Origin: Oscillospiraceae bacterium
GTDB lineage: Bacteria > Bacillota > Clostridia > Oscillospirales > Ruminococcaceae
DNA: 53,841 bases
Direction: 5' to 3'
Assembly (NCBI GenBank): GCA_021200775.1
Contig: JAJQGB010000011.1
Location: 1-53,841 of the forward strand
Shown: positions 36,931-45,630 of the stretch, one piece after another
How positions within the stretch are numbered: the stretch's first letter is position 1
How the letters are laid out: each line of letters opens with the position of its first letter
The notes under the pieces: generated by a model
Databases searched by the model: none
The model's input: the letters and a program-made list of their open reading frames with translations, nothing else
What the model was told of the DNA's origin: nothing
Position numbers and translations under genes: made by a program

Positions 36931-38139
36931 TTACCTTGAAGAATAGTCGTCAATAATCGACTGCGGAATTGAAGCCTTGACAAAGTCGGAGTTTCGTGCC
37001 GCCGAAACGGCTTCCCCGATTGTCCTCGGCAAAGTCTCAAACTTTGAAAGCTCCTTCGGTGTCGCCTTGAAGAGGTTAATTCCTGTCGGCTCACAAAGTG
37101 GAAGCCGGTTCTTTATTCCGTCTTCCATAGCTTTCATGAGAAGAAGTAGTGCTAGATAAGGATTGCACATCGGGTCGGGAGACCGAAGCTCTGCACGCTT
37201 GTATTCACGCATTGTAGCGGGAATTCTTATGAGCTGGGAGCGGTTCTGCTCCGACCAGGATATATAGAGCGGTGCCTTGTTGACACCGAATCTTTTGTAT
37301 GAATCGGGCTGAGAATTTAAAAACAGCGTAATTTCGGAAATATGTTTTAAAATGCCGGCAGTTGCATACGGCAAAACGTCCTCGCCGTTATATACAGCGG
37401 AGATATTTATGTGCATACCGTTGCCGGGAAGATTCGGAAGCGGCTTCGGAGAGAAGTCGGCATAGAGCCCGTTTCTTGCGGCAATGGTTTTTACAACTGA
37501 CCTGAAAGTAATCGCATGGTCTGCGGCTGTCAGGGCGTCAGAATATCTGAAATCGATTTTATTCTGACTGGGACCTTCTTCATGGTGGGAGGACTCCGGG
37601 ACGATTCCCATCTGTTCAAGAGTCAGGCATATTTCACGCCGGACGTTTTCGCCCTTGTCCTCGGGAGCCAAATCCATATACCCTGCATGGTCGTAGGGAA
37701 TCTTTGTTGGCTCGCCGTCTTCGTCACGCTTGAAGAGGTAAAACTCCGTCTCGGGACCGTAATTGAAGTCGAATCCTTCGGATCTGAGTTCTTCCGCAGT
37801 CTTTTTGAGAAGGCTTCTTGTGTCCGCTTCAAAGACCGTTTTGTCGGGATTGCAAACGGTGCAAAACATTCTTACAACTCTTCCGTGCTCCGGTCTCCAG
37901 GGGAGAATGGAAATCTCCGAAGGGTCGGGGATGAGGAGCATATCAGAATGGCTTTCCTCGCCGAATCCGGCAATAGCCGAAGCGTCGATTGAGATACCCT
38001 GCTCAAAAGCACGTCTCATTTCGTTCGGCATGATGGAAATGTTCTTGGGCGTTCCGAAAACATCGCAGAACGCCAGGCGGATGAACTTGACATCCTCTTC
38101 CTCAATATACTGGAGAATTTCGTCGGGAGTATAGCTCAT
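36931..38139 (-). CDS. glnA: Glutamine synthetase, type I, short form
   Basis: Makes glutamine from glutamate, ammonia and ATP. The 402-residue protein has the beta-grasp N-terminus (VKFIRLAFCDVFGTPKNISI), metal-binding YGPETEFYLF and ESSHHEEGPSQNKIDF, PNLPGNGMHINIS, NRSQLIRIPA and the arginine segment ELRSPDPMCNPYLALLLLMKAM. It is about 40 residues shorter than standard GSI-alpha and lacks the adenylylation loop, so adenylyl control is not expected. ATG 38139 was chosen on the MSYTPDEIL start. It lies between glutamate synthase and the ANTAR gene. Confidence 0.93.
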   Translation of the reverse strand: MSYTPDEILQYIEEEDVKFIRLAFCDVFGTPKNISIMPNEMRRAFEQGISIDASAIAGFGEESHSDMLLIPDPSEISILPWRPEHGRVVRMFCTVCNPDKTVFEADTRSLLKKTAEELRSEGFDFNYGPETEFYLFKRDEDGEPTKIPYDHAGYMDLAPEDKGENVRREICLTLEQMGIVPESSHHEEGPSQNKIDFRYSDALTAADHAITFRSVVKTIAARNGLYADFSPKPLPNLPGNGMHINISAVYNGEDVLPYATAGILKHISEITLFLNSQPDSYKRFGVNKAPLYISWSEQNRSQLIRIPATMREYKRAELRSPDPMCNPYLALLLLMKAMEDGIKNRLPLCEPTGINLFKATPKELSKFETLPRTIGEAVSAARNSDFVKASIPQSIIDDYSSR

Positions 38140-38163
38140 TTTGCACCGTCCTTTCATGCTGAA

Positions 38164-38880
38164 TCAGTTATTAACGTACAATTGCTTGTAAGGGTTCTTC
38201 GAGTTGGGAGTTACAACCGTAAATCTGGAGTTCAAAATCTCCATCAGATCCGCACCGAAATAGGTGCAGTAGTTCTTTAGGTACGGCATAATCTCCGCCA
38301 TATCTTCGTCCGTCGCTTCGTTTACATTGACCTGAGCCGGGAATTTAAGTCCAACGCTACTGCGAAGGAACAGCTTTCCTCCGTGCATACCTGTTCCGGG
38401 GAAGTTTCCGACAATCGGCAAATCACCTTTGTTAAGTCCCAGAACTATAATCAAGCCGCCAGCCTGATATTCGCCCAAGAAGCTTCCGGTTCTGCCGCCA
38501 ATGACCATAACAGGTCGTTTTTCCTTGTACTGCTTCATGTGGATTCCTGCACGGTAACCGGCACTGTCTCTTACGTAAATCTCGCCGCCACGCATAGCAT
38601 AGCCTACAGCGTCGCCGACGTGACCGTGGATTACTATCTTGCCGTCGTTCATGGTGTCGCCGACTGCGTCCTGAGCATTTCCGTTGACGGTGATTTCGCC
38701 GCCGTTGAGATACGCTCCGAGAGCATTTCCGGGAGTGCCGTCAATCGTGATTTCTCGGTAGGACATACCGGCACCGATGAACCGTTGACTGAGGCAACCG
38801 GTTAAGTGACAGCTCTCGCCCTGAGAACGAATCAGGGAATTTATTTCGCTGAATCCCAAGCCTGAAACATCTATCAACAT
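38164..38880 (-). CDS. Glutamate synthase GXGXG-domain subunit
   Basis: A 238-residue stand-alone version of the C-terminal beta-helix domain of the large GOGAT subunit. The repeated rungs are clear: GNALGAYLNGGEITVNGNAQDAVG, MNDGKIVIHGHVGDAVGYAM, GGEIYVRDSAGYRAGIHM and FPGTGMHGGKLFLRS. This module is structural, helping form the ammonia tunnel and subunit contacts. ATG 38880 follows GGAGG and sits 1 nt after the FAD-reductase stop. It is one of the separate pieces into which glutamate synthase is split here. Confidence 0.92.
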   Translation of the reverse strand: MLIDVSGLGFSEINSLIRSQGESCHLTGCLSQRFIGAGMSYREITIDGTPGNALGAYLNGGEITVNGNAQDAVGDTMNDGKIVIHGHVGDAVGYAMRGGEIYVRDSAGYRAGIHMKQYKEKRPVMVIGGRTGSFLGEYQAGGLIIVLGLNKGDLPIVGNFPGTGMHGGKLFLRSSVGLKFPAQVNVNEATDEDMAEIMPYLKNYCTYFGADLMEILNSRFTVVTPNSKNPYKQLYVNN

Positions 38881-38881
38881 A

Positions 38882-40117
38882 TTATACCACACCTCCAAGA
38901 GAATTTCTACAGTATTCTTGACCAAAAGAAAAGATATTTGGAGCTGTTTTTATGGTATCAAAGTCAATAGAGCTAAGAGAAATACCGTTTCTTATCAAAT
39001 TTGTATAAATTCCGGCACGGGTCGTGTCACCCGCCAGAATGAACCCTACAAGTCGGTCGTCCTTCGTAAAGAGCTTCTTTATGTGAGAGTCCGACTTTTC
39101 TTCGTAGAGTTCGCCATCCGGAGTTCCGGCACTCATGACATGGAGTCCGAAGAATCCGATTGCGTTCATCGGGATACCGTTGTCGAAGGTGACGTCAGCC
39201 CCAGCCATATTCTCGCCTGCGCAGTGACCCTGCATATAGGCGTTCGGCATGATTGCCATAACTTTTACAGCACCACTGGAATAGTCTAATGATTCTGTGC
39301 AGTCTCCTGCGGCGTAGATGTCTTTGAGGCTTGTCGCCATGTGGTTGTCAACAGTGATTCCACGTCCGCAATCTCCGCCAGCATCTTTTACAAGCGAAAT
39401 ATTCGCTCTTACGCCTACAGCCAGAACCAGAATGTCAAACTTGACTTCAGCTCCACTCTTCATGTATGCCGTATTGCCATCGAATTTAGTAGCAGTGTCC
39501 GTAAGCATCAGCTTCAAACCGTTCTCTTCGAGGCACTTTTTCATCATTTCTGCGGTTTCGGCATCGAGAATACTTGGCATAACCCTGTCCGCCAGGTCGC
39601 AGACGGTGATTGACTTTACTCTTCCGTAAAGCCCTTCGGCACACTTAAGCCCGATAAGTCCGGCGCCGACGATGAAGACGTCGCTGTCCTCCGAAATCGC
39701 ACTTTCAAGATTCTGTGCGTCGTCAAGAGTCATGAACGGGAACTTCTGGGGAACGGTGTCCAGTCCTTCAAAAGCCGGCACCAGCGGTCTTGAACCGGCG
39801 GCAACACAGACGCTGTCGTAATCGACTTTTTCGCCATTACTGAGAACTACTGTCTTACTTTCAGTGTCAATCTTCTCAGCGGTCTCGCCGTAGATGACCT
39901 TGACGCCGTTTCTGTCATAGAAATCGTCCGGACGATAGCTCATTCTCTCCGGAACAGCCTTGCCTTCGAGATAATATGAGATAAGCGGACGGCAATAGGC
40001 AGGGTGCTTCTCAGCCGAAATAACGGTTATCGAGCCTTCATGGTCGTGAGCTCTTATGCCCTCAATACAGCCGACAGCGGCGGTTCCGTTGCCGATGATA
40101 ACATACTTCTTTGCCAT
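38882..40117 (-). CDS. FAD/NAD(P)-dependent oxidoreductase of the split glutamate synthase
   Basis: A 411-residue pyridine nucleotide-disulfide oxidoreductase-fold protein. The FAD site is KYVIIGNGTAAVG at the N-terminus, the NAD(P) site is VFIVGAGLIGLKCAEGL (about 145-161), and DIYAAGDC is the second FAD segment (about 275). It resembles the nitrite-reductase NirB/rubredoxin-reductase group, without a redox-active CxxC disulfide. In this operon it probably passes electrons from NAD(P)H through the adjacent ferredoxin to the FMN core. The start ATG 40117 has GAGGTGAG upstream. Confidence 0.88.
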   Translation of the reverse strand: MAKKYVIIGNGTAAVGCIEGIRAHDHEGSITVISAEKHPAYCRPLISYYLEGKAVPERMSYRPDDFYDRNGVKVIYGETAEKIDTESKTVVLSNGEKVDYDSVCVAAGSRPLVPAFEGLDTVPQKFPFMTLDDAQNLESAISEDSDVFIVGAGLIGLKCAEGLYGRVKSITVCDLADRVMPSILDAETAEMMKKCLEENGLKLMLTDTATKFDGNTAYMKSGAEVKFDILVLAVGVRANISLVKDAGGDCGRGITVDNHMATSLKDIYAAGDCTESLDYSSGAVKVMAIMPNAYMQGHCAGENMAGADVTFDNGIPMNAIGFFGLHVMSAGTPDGELYEEKSDSHIKKLFTKDDRLVGFILAGDTTRAGIYTNLIRNGISLSSIDFDTIKTAPNIFSFGQEYCRNSLGGVV

Positions 40118-40122
40118 TTCGC

Positions 40123-40551
40123 TCACCTCTCTTCGTAGACAATCGCATTGTTCGGGCAACCGGCAACACATGCAGGCGCACCCGATGAGTTTTTAAGGCA
40201 GAGTTCGCACTTCTGAACTGCTCCGTCGCCGTCCTGAATAACGGCTCCGTATGGGCAGACGAGAACGCAGGTAAGGCAACCGACGCATCTTGACTTGTCG
40301 ATTTCGACCATTCCGTCCGGGGTCTTTGAGAGTGCTCCCGAAATACAGCTCTTTATGCATATCGGGTCCTCGCAGTGACGGCAGGAGATTGCGAAAGTAA
40401 TCTTGTCGTCGCCTTCAACCCTGATTCTCGGGTATATCTTCTGACCCTTCAGCTTAGCCATGTTTTTAAGTCCCGAGTTTGCAAAAGCGCAGTTATACTC
40501 GCAGAGATGGCACCCGAGGCACCATTTTTCGTTTACATAAACTCTTTTCAT
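40123..40551 (-). CDS. Poly-[4Fe-4S] ferredoxin subunit (HycB/DmsB-like)
   Basis: A 142-residue electron-transfer protein with four Cys clusters: CLGCHLCEYNC, CRHCEDPICIKSC, CVGCLTCVLVC and CELC ... CVAGC, the pattern of four-cluster ferredoxins such as HycB and DmsB. It lies between the FMN core and the FAD protein genes with gaps of about 5 nt. This suggests it wires the two together. ATG 40551 was chosen over GTG 40560, which overlaps the previous stop; a GGGGGAG-type site fits the ATG. Confidence 0.9.
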   Translation of the reverse strand: MKRVYVNEKWCLGCHLCEYNCAFANSGLKNMAKLKGQKIYPRIRVEGDDKITFAISCRHCEDPICIKSCISGALSKTPDGMVEIDKSRCVGCLTCVLVCPYGAVIQDGDGAVQKCELCLKNSSGAPACVAGCPNNAIVYEER

Positions 40552-40556
40552 ATCCG

Positions 40557-42062
40557 TCACTCCCCCGCATGTGAGATACCAAGTATCTCTAACTCTTTTT
40601 CGTTAAGACCCATTCCTCTGAGCATCATTCTGTTGCCTCGGAGCGCTTCAATCGAGTTTATACCCATACCGCCCATGAGTTCCTTAATCTCATGTTGCCA
40701 TGCAGTCATGAGGTTGATGAGTCTCTGTGAGCCGATGTCCGGGTTGAGACGCTTCACGAGCTCCGGCTTCTGGGTTGCAATTCCCCAGTTGCAGTTGCCG
40801 GTGTGGCAAGTGCGGCAGAGGTGGCATCCAAGCGCTAGAAGTGCGGCAGTCGCAACATAGCAGGCATCAGCGCCTAATGCAACAGCCTTTACAACGTCCG
40901 AAGCCGAGCGGATACTTCCTCCGACAACCAAAGATACGTTGTTTCTTATGCCCTCATCCCGGAGTCTCTGGTCGACTGCGGCGAGTGCAAGCTCAATCGG
41001 AATACCGACGTTGTCTCTGATTCTTGTCGGAGCCGCGCCGGTTCCTCCTCTGAAGCCGTCGATTGCAATTATGTCGGCACCGCTTCGGGCGATACCGCTT
41101 GCGATAGCCGCTATATTATGTACAGCCGCAACTTTAACAATAACCGGCTTTGTATACTGTGTCGCTTCTTTAAGAGAGTAGACAAGCTGTCTCAAATCCT
41201 CAATAGAGTAGATATCGTGGTGAGGAGCAGGAGAGATGGCGTCCGAGCCTTCCGGAATCATTCTTGTTCTCGAAACGTCGCCGACAATCTTCTTGCCTGG
41301 CAGATGTCCGCCGATACCCGGCTTTGCGCCCTGACCCATCTTGATTTCGATTGCGGCGCCGGCACTGAGGTAATCCTCATGAACGCCGAAACGTCCGGAT
41401 GCAACCTGAACGATGGTGTTTGCACCGTATTTGTAGAAGTCCTCGTGAAGTCCGCCTTCACCGGTGTTGTAGTAGATACCCAGATTTTCAGCGGCTCTTG
41501 CAAGGCTTTCGTGCGCATTGTAGCTTATCGAGCCGTAGCTCATCGCCGAGAACATTACCGGCATCGAAAGTTCAAGCTGCGGAGCCAAATCGGTCTTCAA
41601 AGTTCCGTCGGGATTTCTTTCCGGCATTGTCGGCTTCTTGCCGAGGAATACTTTAGTCTCCATCGGTTCTCTTAACGGATCGATAGGAGGATTCGTAACC
41701 TGCGAAGCGTTGATTAAAATCTTGTCCCAATTTACCGGAAGCGGCTTCGGGTTGCCCATAGACGAAAGAAGAACTCCTCCGCTTCCAGCCTGCTTGTATA
41801 TTTCATAGATGGTGTCCTGTTGCCAGTTGGCATTTTCCCGGAGTTGGCAATCGTTCTTGACGATTTTAAGAGCTCTTGTCGGGCATAGTGCCATGCATCT
41901 CTGGCAGTCGACGCACTTTGTCTCGTCTGCCATCATCGTGCCGGTTTCCGGGTCAAAGCTGTGGACTCCGTTTGAGCACTGGCGCTCGCAGACCCTGCAC
42001 GCTATACAGCGGTTGGGATTTCTTACTACCTCAAATTCGGGGTTTACATAATTTATAGCCAT
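40557..42062 (-). CDS. Glutamate synthase FMN/[3Fe-4S] core with an N-terminal ferredoxin domain (archaeal type)
   Basis: The synthase subunit that makes glutamate from 2-oxoglutarate and ammonia. Residues 1-65 hold two [4Fe-4S] motifs (C19xxC22xxC25xxxC29 and C50xxC53xxC56xxxC60). The FMN-barrel Glu_synthase domain (about 100-470) follows with FSAMSYGSISYNAHESLARAA, GEGGLHED, IEIKMGQGAKPGIGGHLPG, DAISPAPHHDIYSIEDL, IDGFRGGTGAAP and the [3Fe-4S] segment LGCHLCRTCHTGNC. At 501 residues this is the archaeal/clostridial stand-alone core, with GATase and GXGXG domains on separate genes. Its start overlaps the GATase stop (ATGA). Confidence 0.93.
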   Translation of the reverse strand: MAINYVNPEFEVVRNPNRCIACRVCERQCSNGVHSFDPETGTMMADETKCVDCQRCMALCPTRALKIVKNDCQLRENANWQQDTIYEIYKQAGSGGVLLSSMGNPKPLPVNWDKILINASQVTNPPIDPLREPMETKVFLGKKPTMPERNPDGTLKTDLAPQLELSMPVMFSAMSYGSISYNAHESLARAAENLGIYYNTGEGGLHEDFYKYGANTIVQVASGRFGVHEDYLSAGAAIEIKMGQGAKPGIGGHLPGKKIVGDVSRTRMIPEGSDAISPAPHHDIYSIEDLRQLVYSLKEATQYTKPVIVKVAAVHNIAAIASGIARSGADIIAIDGFRGGTGAAPTRIRDNVGIPIELALAAVDQRLRDEGIRNNVSLVVGGSIRSASDVVKAVALGADACYVATAALLALGCHLCRTCHTGNCNWGIATQKPELVKRLNPDIGSQRLINLMTAWQHEIKELMGGMGINSIEALRGNRMMLRGMGLNEKELEILGISHAGE

Positions 42063-43153
42063 CAGTATTTCCCTTCCTTCACCTTAACTATAACCGGTTC
42101 TCCGCCGGCAGGAGCATACACATTTGTAGCGTCCGGAGCAATCGCCCTTATCGCCGATTCCTCACTCGCTACGAAGACTAAATCATCTTTCTCAGCAGTT
42201 ACCATAGAGCGGAGTTTAAGCCTGTCGTTAAGCGCCATCAGTCCGCCTTCAAATCCAAGTACAATCGAAAACGGTCCCGTGACGAGCAAGCTTGAATAAA
42301 CGGTTCTTAAATAGCTGAGCTTCTTTCTCTCCTCTTCCGGCTTCGATTCGATAGTCGACCAGAACGGAGCCGCAATTACCGAAGCAGTCTCTTCAAGAGT
42401 CAAGCCCTGCTTGCGAAGAAGATAATCCGCAATGTATGTGATAACTTCAGTATCGGTCTGAAGCGTGCACTTGTAGCCGTACATTTCAATATATCGGCGA
42501 TTTGCATCGTATGAAGAAATCTCGCCGTTGTGGACGATGGTGTAATCGAGCAAAGCAAACGGGTGAGCTCCGCCCCACCAACCAGGAGTGTTTGTCGGAT
42601 ATCTTCCGTGAGCTGTCCAGCAGTAGCCTTCGTACTCGTCCAATCTATAGAAATAGCCGACATCCTCGGGGTATCCAACTGCCTTGAAAACTCCCATATT
42701 CTTGCCTGACGAGAAGACGTAGGCGCCGTTAATCTGGGAGTTAATCTTCATGACTGTTTCGGCGACGTATTCTTTTTCGTCAACGTGAAGTCTTGACAGA
42801 ACCGAAGACATCGGAGCCACGAAGTATCTCCAGATAAGCGGAACATCGGTGATTTTCGGGGTCTTCCTTATCGGAATACTCTCGGATTTTATAATCTCGA
42901 ATCCATCTTTGAGTAAATTCTCGCACTCCATCCGGACGTTGTTGTCGTTGTAGAAAATATGCAGTGCGTAGAATTCCTTATATTCCGGATAAATACCGTA
43001 TGCCGCAAATCCGCCTCCCAAGCCGTTTGAGCGGTCGTGCATGGGTATCATGCTCTTTATGATGGCGTCTCCACTCATCTTCCTGCCTTCACGCGAAATA
43101 ACGGCGGAAATGGCACAGCCCGAAGGTATGCGTACCTGACCTTCTAACTTCAT
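42062..43153 (-). CDS. Glutamate synthase class II glutamine amidotransferase subunit
   Basis: A 363-residue GATase that hydrolyses glutamine to supply ammonia to the synthase core. The nucleophile is Cys13 in RIPSGCAISAVI, after a 12-residue propeptide. Supporting motifs are GLGGGFAAYGIYP, WTAHGRYPTNTPGWWGGAHPFAL, VHNGEISSYDANRRYIEM and LQTDTEVITYIADYLL, all typical of Ntn-type GATase II domains of GltB. It is the first gene of the operon. ATG 43153 has AGGAAGAG upstream. The promoter and a strong leader terminator lie immediately before it. Confidence 0.92.
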   Translation of the reverse strand: MKLEGQVRIPSGCAISAVISREGRKMSGDAIIKSMIPMHDRSNGLGGGFAAYGIYPEYKEFYALHIFYNDNNVRMECENLLKDGFEIIKSESIPIRKTPKITDVPLIWRYFVAPMSSVLSRLHVDEKEYVAETVMKINSQINGAYVFSSGKNMGVFKAVGYPEDVGYFYRLDEYEGYCWTAHGRYPTNTPGWWGGAHPFALLDYTIVHNGEISSYDANRRYIEMYGYKCTLQTDTEVITYIADYLLRKQGLTLEETASVIAAPFWSTIESKPEEERKKLSYLRTVYSSLLVTGPFSIVLGFEGGLMALNDRLKLRSMVTAEKDDLVFVASEESAIRAIAPDATNVYAPAGGEPVIVKVKEGKY

Positions 43154-43176
43154 GACTTCTCTTCCTTTCATCTAAG

Positions 43177-43234
43177 AAAAAAACAAAGGCGTTACTTCAA
43201 AAAGGGTATACTATCCCCTGTATGAACGCCTTTG
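43177..43234 (-). terminator. Leader terminator (attenuator) before the glutamate synthase operon
   Basis: On the minus strand, CAAAGGCGTT (43234-43225) pairs with AACGCCTTTG (43193-43184), followed by seven T. It lies about 10 nt after the expected transcription start and 24 nt before the first start codon. Transcription must therefore read through it. The 31-nt loop contains a small AGGG/CCCT stem. Confidence 0.88.
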
Positions 43235-43247
43235 CTCATTACGAAAA

Positions 43248-43276
43248 ATTATATCATGTTAAGCCCGAAGTGTCAA
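43248..43276 (-). promoter_or_regulatory. Promoter of the glutamate synthase-glnA operon
   Basis: A full-consensus sigma-A promoter on the minus strand: TTGACA (43276-43271), 17-bp spacer, TATAAT (43253-43248). Confidence 0.92.
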
Positions 43277-43321
43277 GTTAAGAACCGTTTTAAATTTTAC
43301 CAAAAAGCGTGCAAAATCCTG

Positions 43322-43350
43322 TTGCTATTTTGATTATTATATGCTACAAT
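43322..43350 (+). promoter_or_regulatory. Promoter of the acyltransferase-YitT operon
   Basis: TTGCTA (43322-43327) and TACAAT (43345-43350) with a 17-bp spacer, divergent from the glutamate synthase promoter. Confidence 0.72.
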
Positions 43351-43422
43351 AGTTTACCGGAAGGACATTTGATATATAAGTGTCTTTCACTCGCAAACAC
43401 TTGTTGGTGGTGAAAATATAAA

Positions 43423-44595
43423 ATGGCATCAGAAAAAAAGTCGCAAAAGAAAATTGGCAAGCCGGCATGGGGATTATATCATATCTATCTCTGGATATCC
43501 GCCCTCATTTTCAGAATCAAGGGTGTGCATCTCAAAATCGACCGCACCGGCATTGCAGAGATAAAAGAGCCATCGCTTGTCTTAGCGCCGCATATCTCCC
43601 TGAAAGACCATATAATAGTCGGACTGACGCTACTTCCTTACCGACCGACATTTGTTTTGAGCGAGCACTTCATGTACTCTCCGGTAATAGGCTGGGTTAT
43701 AAGAAAGTTCGGTCATACCATCACCAAAAAGATGTTCTGTCCCGACACCGGAACCATCCGGGGGATTCTGAGAGCCAAAAACGAGGGCAATATAATCGTA
43801 CTTTTCCCCGAGGGCAGACTTAACGCCGTCGCACATTCTCAGAAGGTGACAAAAGGCACTCCCGAACTTGTAAAGAAGCTCGGGCTTCCGGTATACACGA
43901 TAACCGGCAACGGCTCGGCACTCGTCTTCCCGAAGTGGGGCAAGAAGTACCGTAAGGGCGACATAAAGGTCGAAACCAAACAGCTTTTCTCAGCCCGGGA
44001 GATTGAAAAATTATCCGTCGCCGAGATTTCCGAGGTAATCGACAAAGCCATCTTCCACGATGACGAGTGGGAGATGAAAGGCTGTCGCTATAAGGTAAGC
44101 AAAACCGTCGAGGGTCTCGATTCTATTTTGTATAAATGCCCTCAGTGCGGCGAAGAGTTCCAGATTAAAGCCGAGGGAAACGAAGTCTGGTGCGAGGCAT
44201 GTGGATTCAAAACGACGCTTTCGGACGACTATAGATTTGACAACGAATATGTCCGTTCCGTAAATGCGTGGTATTATCTCCAACGGGGGCTGCTTCCGCT
44301 TGATACAGTCATGGAGGACGACATAAAAATCGGTGCCGTGAACAAGCACGGGCACATGGATATGGAAGCCGGCGAAGCACATTTGCGGGTGGACATGGAG
44401 AATTTCGACCTTGTCGGTTCTGTCTATGGTGAGCCGGTTGAGCTACACAAAAAAACTCCTGACATCGGCGGTGCACCCTACACCCCGGACGGCTGGTTCA
44501 ATCTCTACTATGAAAAGAGACTCTTCTATCTTGTCCCGCCGGACAAGAGAAGAATCGTGAAATACGTCAATATTATAGATGCGGCAAGCAAATAA
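43423..44595 (+). CDS. PlsC-like 1-acylglycerol-phosphate acyltransferase with a C-terminal zinc ribbon
   Basis: A 390-residue protein. Residues about 40-195 are a PlsC acyltransferase domain: the HX4D-type motif reads HISLKD (so H-x4-D), and VLFPEGRLN is the glycerol-phosphate motif. Families of this type acylate lysophosphatidic acid in membrane phospholipid synthesis. Uncommonly, the domain is followed by a zinc ribbon (CPQCG ... CEACG, about 238-270) and a beta-rich C-terminal domain (about 275-390) that I cannot name. No clear membrane helix besides the N-terminal hydrophobic segment (YHIYLWISALIFRI) is seen. The ribosome site is GGTGGTG. It is followed after 16 nt by a YitT-family gene. 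Confidence 0.82.
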   Translation: MASEKKSQKKIGKPAWGLYHIYLWISALIFRIKGVHLKIDRTGIAEIKEPSLVLAPHISLKDHIIVGLTLLPYRPTFVLSEHFMYSPVIGWVIRKFGHTITKKMFCPDTGTIRGILRAKNEGNIIVLFPEGRLNAVAHSQKVTKGTPELVKKLGLPVYTITGNGSALVFPKWGKKYRKGDIKVETKQLFSAREIEKLSVAEISEVIDKAIFHDDEWEMKGCRYKVSKTVEGLDSILYKCPQCGEEFQIKAEGNEVWCEACGFKTTLSDDYRFDNEYVRSVNAWYYLQRGLLPLDTVMEDDIKIGAVNKHGHMDMEAGEAHLRVDMENFDLVGSVYGEPVELHKKTPDIGGAPYTPDGWFNLYYEKRLFYLVPPDKRRIVKYVNIIDAASK

Positions 44596-44611
44596 GAAAG
44601 GCAGATAAAAA

Positions 44612-45517
44612 ATGTCATTCGTCACAGTATTGAGAAAAATCTGGAGTTACGTCTTTATAGTCTTATTGGCAAGTGCCTGCGCCCTTGTCTACGTACTGTT
44701 CATCTTCCCGAACAGCTTTGCGCCGTCGGGCGTCAACGGCATCGCAACCATGATTCAGTACGTTTTGGGAATCAACGTCGGCTATCTCTCACTTATCATC
44801 AATATTCCTTTAATAATAATAGTATTCTTCTATGTTGACAAGCAGTTTGCAATCCGGACTCTCGTCTACATATCCACATTCTCGGTAATGCTGATTGTTT
44901 TGCAATCGTCTTATGTCGACCTTTCAAGATTTGCTTACCAGACCGACACCGGCACGAGTACTATCCTAGGACCTGTCGTCTCGGGAATCCTGAATGGCGG
45001 AATTTTAGGCTATGCGATGATGTCAAATTGTTGTTCCGGAGGAACCGACCTGATTGCCGTCATAATCCACAAGAAGCACCCGTCATACAACCTTGCGTGG
45101 GTAATGTTTGCTCTGAATACCGTTGTTGCGATTTCCTCCTACTTCGTCTATGACTACAAAATCGAGCCGGTGCTCCTCTGCATCGTCTATAGCTACTTCT
45201 CCAGCACTCTGAGCGACAAGATTCTCAAAGGCAACCGTGAAGCGATAAGATTTGAGATTGTCACGAACAGTCCGAAGGAAATTTCTGAGGAAATAATCAC
45301 GAAGCTCGGTCACTCGGCGACCATTGTCGAAGGCAAAGGCGGCTATACCCACGAAGGTCGCAGTGTCCTGATTTGCGTCGTCAATAAGGACCAGATGGTT
45401 TCCCTGAAAGACATCATCGAGAAGTACCCCGGTTCATTCGCCACCATGTCCACAGTCTCCGGCACCGTCGGCTACTTCAAGTCTAGACGTAAAGTCCCGC
45501 AGGCGGTGGATGAATAA
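44612..45517 (+). CDS. YitT-family membrane protein (DUF161/DUF2179)
   Basis: A 301-residue protein with about five to six membrane helices in residues 10-195 and a cytosolic C-terminal DUF2179 domain (RFEIVTNSPKEISEEIITKLGHSATIVEGKGGYTHEGRSVLICVVNKDQ). Family landmarks are the FAPSGVNGIATMI and NCCSGGTDLIAVIIHKK segments in the membrane part. Transport function in this family is suspected but not established. AAAGGCAG precedes ATG 44612. It forms a two-gene operon with the acyltransferase and ends in a terminator. Confidence 0.92.
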   Translation: MSFVTVLRKIWSYVFIVLLASACALVYVLFIFPNSFAPSGVNGIATMIQYVLGINVGYLSLIINIPLIIIVFFYVDKQFAIRTLVYISTFSVMLIVLQSSYVDLSRFAYQTDTGTSTILGPVVSGILNGGILGYAMMSNCCSGGTDLIAVIIHKKHPSYNLAWVMFALNTVVAISSYFVYDYKIEPVLLCIVYSYFSSTLSDKILKGNREAIRFEIVTNSPKEISEEIITKLGHSATIVEGKGGYTHEGRSVLICVVNKDQMVSLKDIIEKYPGSFATMSTVSGTVGYFKSRRKVPQAVDE

Positions 45518-45524
45518 GGAATTA

Positions 45525-45554
45525 AAAGCTGAGCAGTTTTGCTTGGCTTTTTTT
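45525..45554 (+). terminator. Terminator after the YitT gene
   Basis: AAAGCTGAGCA pairs with TGCTTGGCTTT (two G-U pairs) around GTTT, followed by TTTT. Confidence 0.8.
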
Positions 45555-45575
45555 AATGTTATGAGCACAAAAGTG

Positions 45576-45604
45576 TTGACAAAACGGACACGATAGTGTA
45601 TACT
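45576..45604 (+). promoter_or_regulatory. Toxin-antitoxin promoter
   Basis: TTGACA (45576-45581) and TATACT (45599-45604) with a 17-bp spacer. The palindrome GTATAC at the -10 lies within a GATA...TATC-ended region, a possible autoregulatory site for the antitoxin. Confidence 0.75.
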
Positions 45605-45630
45605 GGTATTGTATCAAGGAGGTGCTGTAG

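Noticed and set aside
43177-43240. A dual-hexaloop ANTAR target in the glutamate synthase leader
   Set aside because: Only one clear hairpin (the terminator) with a small inner stem was found. The two six-base loops with A at 1 and G at 4 could not be drawn with confidence, so only attenuation is claimed.
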